12,901 nt of DNA, from NCBI GenBank assembly GCA_002403415.1, contig DHHS01000180.1, positions 1 to 12,901 on the forward strand, read 5' to 3'. The stretch's first letter is position 1. Every line of letters starts with the position of its first letter. Position numbers and translations under genes: made by a program. Origin of the DNA: Sphingomonas sp. UBA4766. Lineage in GTDB: Bacteria; Pseudomonadota; Alphaproteobacteria; Sphingomonadales; Sphingomonadaceae. Below, in pieces: positions 7,037 through 12,901 of the stretch. The notes under the pieces were generated by a model. That model was not told the DNA's origin and did no database searches. It saw nothing but the letters and a program-made list of their open reading frames with translations.

Positions 7037-7315
7037 TCATTCCACCGGCTTCATCCCGCCGAACACGTCGAGCGTCTCCGCCGTGACCCAGCCATAGCGA
7101 TAGTTGAGCAGGAACAGGCCGAACAACACGCTGGCGACCACTGTGATGCGCAGCACCGTGCGCCACGGGCGAAACTCGGCGGGCGCGCTTTCGGCCTGCC
7201 CCGGCACCCGCGCCACACCCGCCTCATCCGCTGTCCGCACGCCAAAGGGCAGGACAAGGAACGTCGAAAACGCGAAGAACAGCGCGAAAATCGCGATCAG
7301 CGAGACGGGTTGCAT
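7037..7315 (-). CDS. DUF1467 family small membrane protein
   Basis: A 92-residue protein with two predicted membrane helices (about 4-22 and 53-72). It carries the conserved DUF1467 motif LPFGVRTADEAG (22-33), followed by a short loop with PGQAESAPA (38-46), also typical of the family. Its function is unknown. The ATG lies four bases after the rnj stop codon, and GAGGGA within the end of rnj serves as ribosome binding site, so translation is probably coupled to rnj. It is the last gene of the nuo-birA-coaX-rnj run. No terminator hairpin is evident directly after it, so some read-through towards katG is possible. Confidence 0.88.
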   Translation of the reverse strand: MQPVSLIAIFALFFAFSTFLVLPFGVRTADEAGVARVPGQAESAPAEFRPWRTVLRITVVASVLFGLFLLNYRYGWVTAETLDVFGGMKPVE

Positions 7316-7319
7316 CGGC

Positions 7320-8954
7320 TTATCCCTCGATCACCAGCACATCGACAATCGGCTTCTTGCCGGTCCAGCGCGACGCGACCCGGCGCACGGCCAGGCGAAT
7401 GGCTTCGCGGGTTTTCTCCCGGTCGCGGCCACCGCGTTGCGCGGCGCTGGCGGCGGCATCAACCGCCTCGTCGATGAAGGGGTCGCGGTCCTCCTCCACC
7501 GGCACACCCTGCACGCGGATTTGCGGCTCACCGATCAGCTTGCCGCCGCGCAGCGCCACTGCGACCGAAATCTGACCATTTATCGCCAACTTGCGTCGCT
7601 CGTTTATTGTCGCGCCATCAGCGGGCAGGATGACATCGCCGTCAAGCACCAGCCGCCCGACCGGCGCATGGCCGATCTTCGTCGGTGCGCCGGGGGCAAG
7701 ACGCACGATCTCGCCATCGGTTTGCACCAGCGCCGCCGGAATCCCCTGTGCCAGGCCAAAGCGCGCCTGCTCCATCAAATGCCGCATTTCGCCATGGACG
7801 GGCACCAGCACTTGCGGCCGCACCCAGCCATACATGGTCGCGAGTTCGGGCCGCCCAGGATGACCGGAGACATGCACATGCGCCTGCCGATCGGTAATCA
7901 TCACGACGCCCTTCGCCGCCAGCGCGTTTTGAATCTTGCCAATCGCGACTTCATTGCCGGGGATCTGCTTGGAGGAAAAAATCACCGTATCGCCTTCGCC
8001 CAGGCTGATCTGGTGGTTCCCGCTCGCGATGCGGCCAAGCGCCGCGCGCTCCTCGCCCTGCCCGCCGGTTGCGACGATCAGCACCTTGTCGGGCGGCAGG
8101 CGCATTGCCTCGTCAAAATCGACCGTGGCGGGGAAATCCTTCAGATAGCCGGTGGCCCGCGCGACCTTCAGGATCCGGTCGAGCGACCGCCCGGCAACGC
8201 ACAAACTGCGCCCGCAATCCACGGCGACTTCAGCGAGCGTCTTCAACCGCGCGGCATTCGACGCAAAGGTCGTCACCAGCACCCGCCCCTTTGCCGCTGC
8301 GACCACGGCGCGCAGGCCATCGCGCACGCTCGCCTCCGATCCTGAGGGTTCGGGATTGAACACATTGGTCGAATCGCACACCAGCGCGAGCACACCTGCA
8401 TCACCAATCGCCTTGATGACGTCGGGGTCGGCGGGACTGCCGAGCACCGGCGTCTCGTCCAGCTTCCAGTCGCCGGTGTGAAACACCCGGCCATGAGGCG
8501 TTTCGATCAGCAGCGCGCTCCCTTCCGGAATCGAATGCGCGACCGGCACAAAGCGCAGGCCAAACGGCCCCAGCGCAAATGCATCGCCCGGCGCGACGAC
8601 ATTCAGCTCGATGCGCGCAAGGTTGCCCTCCTCCTCCAGCTTGCCCGCTATCAGCCCGGCGGTGAAGGGCGACGCGAACAGCGGCACGCCCAGATCCTCC
8701 GCCAGATAGGGTAAGGCCCCGATATGATCCTCATGCCCATGGGTGAGCACGATCCCGAGCAGGTCATCCCCGCGTTCCTCGATAAAGCCAAGGTCGGGGA
8801 GGATGACGTCAACACCAGGATAGGCCGGATCGGCAAAGGTAATGCCGCAATCGACCATGATCCACTTGCCCTGACAGCCATAGAGATTGACGTTCATGCC
8901 AATCTCGCCCGAGCCGCCAAGCGCGACGAAAATCAGTTCACTTCCTGGGGTCAC
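7320..8954 (-). CDS. rnj: Ribonuclease J
   Basis: A 544-residue metallo-beta-lactamase/beta-CASP ribonuclease that, in this family, degrades and matures RNA with 5'-exonuclease and endonuclease activity. The metal site is intact: THGHEDH gives His72, His74, Asp76 and His77, with His140 (VAHSIPEG) and Asp162 (HTGDWK). Beta-CASP elements follow: CDSTN (193-197), TTFASNAARL (228-237), the HVSGHPGR loop (361-368) and VPVHGEMRHL (384-393). The C-terminal domain ends in VDVLVIEG. Length is close to Bacillus RNase J1 (555). The start is a GTG at 8954; the next residues (TPGSELIFVALGGSGEIG) are the usual N-terminus, so no ATG is missing. A purine-rich GGAAAG sits about 12 bases upstream, farther than ideal. 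It lies downstream of coaX after a gap with a hairpin, and is tightly followed by DUF1467. Confidence 0.96.
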   Translation of the reverse strand: MTPGSELIFVALGGSGEIGMNVNLYGCQGKWIMVDCGITFADPAYPGVDVILPDLGFIEERGDDLLGIVLTHGHEDHIGALPYLAEDLGVPLFASPFTAGLIAGKLEEEGNLARIELNVVAPGDAFALGPFGLRFVPVAHSIPEGSALLIETPHGRVFHTGDWKLDETPVLGSPADPDVIKAIGDAGVLALVCDSTNVFNPEPSGSEASVRDGLRAVVAAAKGRVLVTTFASNAARLKTLAEVAVDCGRSLCVAGRSLDRILKVARATGYLKDFPATVDFDEAMRLPPDKVLIVATGGQGEERAALGRIASGNHQISLGEGDTVIFSSKQIPGNEVAIGKIQNALAAKGVVMITDRQAHVHVSGHPGRPELATMYGWVRPQVLVPVHGEMRHLMEQARFGLAQGIPAALVQTDGEIVRLAPGAPTKIGHAPVGRLVLDGDVILPADGATINERRKLAINGQISVAVALRGGKLIGEPQIRVQGVPVEEDRDPFIDEAVDAAASAAQRGGRDREKTREAIRLAVRRVASRWTGKKPIVDVLVIEG

Positions 8955-8978
8955 TTAAATGTTTGTCTTTCCGGTTGA

Positions 8979-9002
8979 CCGGTGCTTGCGCAAAAGCACC
9001 GG
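8979..9002. other. Perfect hairpin in the coaX-rnj gap
   Basis: CCGGTGCTT (8979-8987) and AAGCACCGG (8994-9002) form a perfect 9-base stem around a six-base loop. On the minus strand no T-run follows, so it is a poor intrinsic terminator. It lies in the rnj leader, 24 bases before the GTG start, and the coaX-rnj gap is the only sizeable gap inside this gene run. It may slow exonucleases, mark a processing site or affect rnj translation. Confidence 0.55.
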
Positions 9003-9057
9003 GGAGTGCGCAACGAGGTCGCGCCGGGGTGAATGAGGTGGCGCGTCAATCGACTGG

Positions 9058-9840
9058 CTATCCCTGCATATGGGCGCGTTCCCACATCATCGCCAGCCCT
9101 TGAATGGTGAGATCGGGTTCGATCGCGTCGAACACATCGGTGTGCTTTTCAAACAACACTGCCAGCCCGCCGGTCGCAATGACTTTGACGGGTCGGCCAA
9201 CTTCGGCCTTCAACCGCGCGACCAGCCCCTCGATCATGCCGATATAGCCCCAATAGATGCCAATGTGCATCTGGCTCACGGTGTCGCGGCCAATGACGCT
9301 GGTATCGGTCGGTGCCTCAATCGCGATGCGGGGCAGTTTGGCCGCCGCCGTCACCAGCGCGTCGAGCGACAGGTTGATACCCGGCGCAATGACGCCGCCC
9401 TTATACGCGCCATTGAAATCAATGACTTCAAATTTGGTCGCAGTGCCGAAATCGACGACGATCAGGTCGCCCGCGTGGAGCGCGTGCGCGGCGGTGATGT
9501 TGACCGCGCGGTCGGCGCCCAGCGAGCTGGGTTCCTTCACGTCAATCTCAAACCGCCAGCCGACCGGCGGCTGCCCGGCGATCAGCGCGGTGGTGCCGAA
9601 ATATTTCTCGCTCAACACCTGAAGGTTGTGCGTCGCGCGCGGCACCACGGTTGCGATAATCACGTCGGTGACCGCGCGCCGGTCAATCCCCTCGAGTTGG
9701 AGTAGCTGGTTGAGCCAGACCGCATATTCATCCGCGGTGCGCCGCGCGTCGGTTGCGATCCTCCAGCGGGTGCGGATGTCGCCACCGTCGATCACTGCAA
9801 AAACCACATTGGTGTTGCCGACATCAATCGCTAGCAGCAT
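9058..9840 (-). CDS. coaX: Type III pantothenate kinase
   Basis: A 260-residue ASKHA-fold kinase that phosphorylates pantothenate, the first step of coenzyme A synthesis, in the cytoplasm. The N-terminal phosphate loop is DVGNTN (6-11). The pantothenate-site motif LGADR (107-111) includes catalytic Asp110. The second phosphate motif is VDFGTATKFEVI (129-140), and GGVIAPGINLS (148-158) and ATGGLA (222-227) complete the nucleotide site. Length and motifs fit typical CoaX; these enzymes usually need a monovalent cation and are insensitive to CoA feedback. The ATG at 9840 has an excellent ribosome binding site. It follows birA by 22 bases, a pairing of two cofactor genes common in this group. No CoaA-type kinase is seen in the window. 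Confidence 0.96.
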   Translation of the reverse strand: MLLAIDVGNTNVVFAVIDGGDIRTRWRIATDARRTADEYAVWLNQLLQLEGIDRRAVTDVIIATVVPRATHNLQVLSEKYFGTTALIAGQPPVGWRFEIDVKEPSSLGADRAVNITAAHALHAGDLIVVDFGTATKFEVIDFNGAYKGGVIAPGINLSLDALVTAAAKLPRIAIEAPTDTSVIGRDTVSQMHIGIYWGYIGMIEGLVARLKAEVGRPVKVIATGGLAVLFEKHTDVFDAIEPDLTIQGLAMMWERAHMQG

Positions 9841-9847
9841 CGCGCGC

Positions 9848-9854
9848 CCTCCTT
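9848..9854 (-). promoter_or_regulatory. Strong Shine-Dalgarno of coaX
   Basis: AAGGAGG on the minus strand, seven bases from the coaX ATG, is the strongest ribosome binding site seen in the window. It fixes the coaX start and suggests efficient translation independent of birA. Confidence 0.8.
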
Positions 9855-9862
9855 CGAGCGGT

Positions 9863-10603
9863 TCAGATCAGGAATATGTCGCCCGCGTGGATGGCACGAA
9901 CGCGGCCGTCCGCCAAGCGGAGGATGAGCGCGCCGTCCGCGTCGAGCCGCTCGAATATCCCTTCCACCCGCTCGCCATCGGGCAGGCTGGCGGCGAGTGC
10001 GGTGCCTGCGGGGTGCGCCCGCGCGGTCCAGGCGTCCCGGATAACGGCCAGCCCCTCGCCCCGCCACCGGCTCAGCCAGCGGGCGAAAGCATCGGCCAGC
10101 GTCGGCGCAAACTCGGCCGGGTCGGGCGCCGGGCCATGTTGTGCCAGGCTCGTAACGGGCCGGTCGAGCCCAGCCGGATGATGCGCAAGGTTGACGCCGA
10201 TGCCCACCACTACCGCGTCGTCGGCGCGTTCGAGCAAAATCCCAGCGAGCTTTGCCTCGCCCAATAACAGGTCATTGGGCCATTTGATCGCGACATCGGC
10301 ACCGGGGGCATAGATCCGCACCGCTTCTTCCAGCGCCACCGCCGCCACCAGCGCCAGCGTCGCTGCGGCGGGATCACTGCCGCGCAACCGCACCAGCGTC
10401 GATCCATAAAAATTGCCCGGCGGCGATTGCCACACCCGCCCCTGCCGCCCGCGTCCGCCGGTCTGACGATCGGCGCGCAGCCACAACCCCTCTCCCGCGC
10501 CGGCGGCGGCCAGCGCCAGCATGTCGGCATTGGTCGACCCTGTTTCGGCGACGGCGCGGATATTGGGGTTCAGAACAGCGCCTCTGCCGCCAGCGCGCTC
10601 CAC
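9863..10603 (-). CDS. birA: Biotin--[acetyl-CoA-carboxylase] ligase, catalytic domain only
   Basis: Attaches biotin to the carrier protein of biotin-dependent carboxylases by way of biotinyl-AMP. Visible motifs, numbered from the GTG at 10603, are AETGSTNADML (19-29), the biotinyl-AMP loop GGRGRQGRVW (49-58), KWPNDLLL (107-114), KLAGILLE (118-125) and GIGVNLA (134-140). A small SH3-like C-terminal domain follows. There is no N-terminal winged helix, so this is a group I ligase that should not act as the biotin repressor. The start is uncertain. The GTG at 10603 overlaps nuoN by 34 bases and has no clear ribosome binding site. A CTG at 10573, with GAGG seven bases upstream and overlapping the nuoN TGA, would give a 236-residue protein closer to the conserved domain. 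It lies between nuoN and coaX. Confidence 0.93.
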   Translation of the reverse strand: MERAGGRGAVLNPNIRAVAETGSTNADMLALAAAGAGEGLWLRADRQTGGRGRQGRVWQSPPGNFYGSTLVRLRGSDPAAATLALVAAVALEEAVRIYAPGADVAIKWPNDLLLGEAKLAGILLERADDAVVVGIGVNLAHHPAGLDRPVTSLAQHGPAPDPAEFAPTLADAFARWLSRWRGEGLAVIRDAWTARAHPAGTALAASLPDGERVEGIFERLDADGALILRLADGRVRAIHAGDIFLI

Positions 10604-12015
10604 GCGCCCAGTGCGGGGATCAGGAAATAGCCCAGCGGCGAGAGAAACACGGTTGACGCCGCGATCAGCCCACCCTCAACCGGATCGCGCACCTGCGCGA
10701 ACGCCGCGGCGGGTTCATCGAAATACATCGTTTTGACGATGCGCAAATAATAATAGGCCCCCACCGCCGACAGCGCGATACCAATTGCGGCATAGACGAA
10801 CAAACCGGCGGCGACTGCGGCCTGAAACACCGCAAACTTCGCGTAAAAGCCGAACAGCGGCGGAATGCCGGCCAGCGAAAACATCATCACGGCGAGCGCA
10901 AAGGCCAGCCCGGGCCGCGTCTGCGACATGCCCGACAGGCTGGCAACGCTTTCGATCGACTGGCCGCTTGTGTCCTTCATCTGCAACACGATCAGGAAAC
11001 TGCCCAGCGTCATCACGACATAAATCGCCATATAGGTCAGCACCGCCGCCACGCCGGCCTGGGTGCCCGCCGCCAGCCCGACCAGCGCGAACCCCACATT
11101 GTTGATCGAGCTATAGGCCAACAGTCGCTTGATATTGCCCTGCCCGATCGCCCCCACCGCGCCGAGCGCGATCGACGCAAGCGAGGCGAACACCACGATC
11201 TGACGCCATTCAAAGGTCGCCGGACCCATTGCCTCAATCGCCACCCGCACCGCGAGCAACATCGCCGCCACCTTGGGAGCGGAGCCGAAAAAGGCCGTCA
11301 CGGGTGTCGGCGCGCCTTCATAAACGTCGGGGGTCCACATGTGAAACGGCACTGCGCTCATCTTGAACGCGAGGCCCGCAAACACAAACACCAGCCCGAA
11401 CAGCAAACCCTTGGAATGCGCGCCGGTATAGGCGGTTGCGACCGCGTCGAACATCGTCGTGCCCGAAAAACCGTAAACCAGACTGATGCCATAGAGCAAA
11501 ATGCCGCTGGCAAGCGCGCCCAGCACGAAATATTTCAGCCCCGCCTCCGCCGATCGCAAATCACGGCGCATCATGCTCGCAAGCACATAGGCGGCCAGGC
11601 TCTGCAGCTCGAGCCCGACATAGAGCGTCAGCAGATCGCCCGCCGACACCATCATCCCCATGCCAACCGCCGATAACAGGATCAGCACAGGATATTCAGG
11701 GCGCATCGCGTCGCCCGGCGTTTGTTCAAAAAAGCGCGGCGCCATCAGGATCGCGACCGCCGCCGCCCCGTAAATCAGCACTTTGGCAAAGCCCGCAAAG
11801 GCATCCGCCTTGTATAACCCGCCAAACGCATCGCCCCCGTTCGACGCCGGGCCAGCCAACGCGATGGCAGCGCCGATCAGCACCGCCACCGCCGTCCATC
11901 CAATCGCGCGCGACGCCGCAGGCGTGCTCCACGCCGCAACCATCATCAGCACGAGCGCGCCGACCGACAGGATGATTTCGGGGAGCGTCATCAACAGGTT
12001 ATGGTGCATTTCCAT
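10570..12015 (-). CDS. nuoN: NADH-quinone oxidoreductase subunit N
   Basis: A 481-residue antiporter-like membrane subunit of respiratory complex I, with many hydrophobic helices across the inner membrane. Proton-path residues match the E. coli protein in order: Glu136 (YVGLELQSL), Lys161 (GLKYFVLGA), Lys218 (FKMSAVPFHMWTPDVYEGAP), Lys248 (APKVAAM) and Lys393 (FGFYAKFAVF). The broken-helix signature GNIKRLLAYSSINNVG (293-308) is present. I chose the ATG at 12015 because GGAGG (12025-12029) lies nine bases upstream and it follows the nuoM stop after a single base. A longer frame to 12198 would only read through nuoM sequence in another frame. A second ATG two codons in is also possible. It is the last nuo gene and overlaps the birA frame. 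Confidence 0.96.
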   Translation of the reverse strand: MEMHHNLLMTLPEIILSVGALVLMMVAAWSTPAASRAIGWTAVAVLIGAAIALAGPASNGGDAFGGLYKADAFAGFAKVLIYGAAAVAILMAPRFFEQTPGDAMRPEYPVLILLSAVGMGMMVSAGDLLTLYVGLELQSLAAYVLASMMRRDLRSAEAGLKYFVLGALASGILLYGISLVYGFSGTTMFDAVATAYTGAHSKGLLFGLVFVFAGLAFKMSAVPFHMWTPDVYEGAPTPVTAFFGSAPKVAAMLLAVRVAIEAMGPATFEWRQIVVFASLASIALGAVGAIGQGNIKRLLAYSSINNVGFALVGLAAGTQAGVAAVLTYMAIYVVMTLGSFLIVLQMKDTSGQSIESVASLSGMSQTRPGLAFALAVMMFSLAGIPPLFGFYAKFAVFQAAVAAGLFVYAAIGIALSAVGAYYYLRIVKTMYFDEPAAAFAQVRDPVEGGLIAASTVFLSPLGYFLIPALGAWSALAAEALF

Positions 12016-12016
12016 C

Positions 12017-12901
12017 TCAGTGCGCCTCCGCATGCGCCGAAGCCGCCGTGGGCGCATGACCGGGTGTCGGCTGCGAATCGCCCGTCGGTTGCGCGCGGGC
12101 GACCCGCGCCACCAATGTTTTGGCATCGCCGCGCATCGGCGCGATGAAGCTTTCGGGGTAAACGCCCATCCACAGCACCGCCGCCGCAATCGGCGCAAGC
12201 AACGCGACTTCGCGCGCGCTCAAATCGGGCATCACGCGCACATCGTCATGCACAAGGTCGCCAAAAGCGATCCGCCGATAGAGATAGAGCATATAGCCCG
12301 CCCCCAGGATGATACCGGTCGTGCACAGGAACGTCGCCAGCGTCGACACCTGATAGGTGCCCGCCAGACTCAAAAACTCGCCGACAAAGCCGCTCGTGCC
12401 CGGCAAGCCAATCGACGCCATGGTGAACAGCAGGAAAAACAGCGCGTAGCGTGGCATATTGATCGCCAGCCCGCCATATCGGCTGATCTCGCGCGTGTGC
12501 AGCCGGTCATAGATGATGCCAACGCACAGGAACAACGCGCCCGACACCAGCCCGTGGCTGAGCATCACGATCATCGCGCCCTCAATCCCCTGTTGATTGA
12601 ACGCGAACAGCCCGATCGTCACAATCGCCATATGCGCAACCGATGAATAAGCGATCAGCTTTTTCATGTCCGACTGCACCAGCGCGACCAGCGAGGTGTA
12701 AATCACCGCCACCGCCGACAGCGCAAGGATCAGCCAGGTCAGGCTCGCCGAGGCTTCGGGAAACATCGGCACCGAAAAGCGCAGAAATCCATAGCCGCCG
12801 AGCTTGAGCAGCACGCCCGCAAGAATGACCGACCCCGCCGTCGGTGCCTGCACATGCGCGTCGGGGAGCCAGGTGTGCACCGGCCACATCGGCATCTTGA
12901 C
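12017..12901 (-). CDS. nuoM: NADH-quinone oxidoreductase subunit M, C-terminal part
   Basis: The frame is open to the right edge, giving the last 294 residues of a protein normally about 500 long, so the 5' part lies outside the window. The visible part opens VKMPMWPVHTWLPDAHVQAP, the signature of the half-channel region. Lys2, Lys33 (GVLLKLGGYG) and Glu175 (SGFVGEFLS) stand at the spacing of E. coli Lys234, Lys265 and Glu407, so the proton-translocation residues are kept. SDMKKLIAYSSVAHM (77-91) is the broken-helix motif. The last 20 residues are a soluble Ala/Pro/His tail (three His in PGHAPTAASAHAEAH) of unknown purpose. The stop is one base from the nuoN ATG, so translation is probably coupled. 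Confidence 0.96.
   Translation of the reverse strand, partial: VKMPMWPVHTWLPDAHVQAPTAGSVILAGVLLKLGGYGFLRFSVPMFPEASASLTWLILALSAVAVIYTSLVALVQSDMKKLIAYSSVAHMAIVTIGLFAFNQQGIEGAMIVMLSHGLVSGALFLCVGIIYDRLHTREISRYGGLAINMPRYALFFLLFTMASIGLPGTSGFVGEFLSLAGTYQVSTLATFLCTTGIILGAGYMLYLYRRIAFGDLVHDDVRVMPDLSAREVALLAPIAAAVLWMGVYPESFIAPMRGDAKTLVARVARAQPTGDSQPTPGHAPTAASAHAEAH

Noticed and set aside
7104..8345. Plus-strand open frame of 413 codons across DUF1467 and rnj
   Set aside because: It is antisense to two well-supported genes, has no motif and no ribosome binding site.
12016..12198. Extended nuoN start 61 codons upstream
   Set aside because: The extension is Arg-rich and overlaps conserved nuoM coding sequence in another frame, while the ATG at 12015 has a good GGAGG and matches the family N-terminus.
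1..12901. Mobile elements, phage genes, CRISPR arrays, tRNA or rRNA
   Set aside because: No transposase or integrase motifs, no spaced direct repeats and no cloverleaf-forming sequence were seen in the gaps, all of which are shorter than about 165 bases.

Overview
The window reads as chromosomal, GC-rich alphaproteobacterial DNA, most likely from the order Sphingomonadales (Sphingomonas, Sphingopyxis or a relative). The basis is the conserved order nuoM-nuoN-birA-coaX-rnj-DUF1467, together with protein sequence style. Genus assignment is an inference. No mobile element, integrase, CRISPR array, tRNA or rRNA is visible. Coding density is very high, and every gene-free gap is shorter than about 165 bases.

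Right part (12901 down to 7037, minus strand): one compact run of co-directional genes. It holds the C-terminal part of nuoM and the whole of nuoN (proton-pumping membrane subunits of respiratory complex I). These are followed by birA (biotin-protein ligase, catalytic domain only), coaX (type III pantothenate kinase, first step of CoA synthesis), rnj (ribonuclease J) and a two-helix DUF1467 membrane protein. Joins are overlaps or gaps of 1 to 22 bases, except for a 97-base coaX-rnj gap up to the coaX stop codon that carries a perfect hairpin. The genes are probably expressed together, linking respiration, cofactor supply and RNA turnover.

Middle part (7036 to 3587, minus strand): katG, a full catalase-peroxidase with all expected heme-pocket and Met-Tyr-Trp adduct residues. 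Its upstream gap contains a candidate promoter overlapped by a perfect 17-base palindrome, a likely operator. Next comes a terminator-like hairpin, then a flavin-dependent nitronate monooxygenase-family gene with its own good promoter. That protein lacks the usual active-site histidine.

Left part (3579 to 1): a plus-strand gene encodes a 774-residue protein with two N-terminal membrane helices, a very long coiled coil and a conserved C-terminal domain. The architecture resembles the Caulobacter polarity factor TipN. Divergent from it is a small Hpt-fold protein whose phosphoacceptor histidine is replaced by leucine. After that comes a protein cut by the window edge, with a nucleotidyltransferase-like N-terminal domain running into a membrane domain that resembles CDP-alcohol phosphatidyltransferases. 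This left part is the least characterised and the most interesting.
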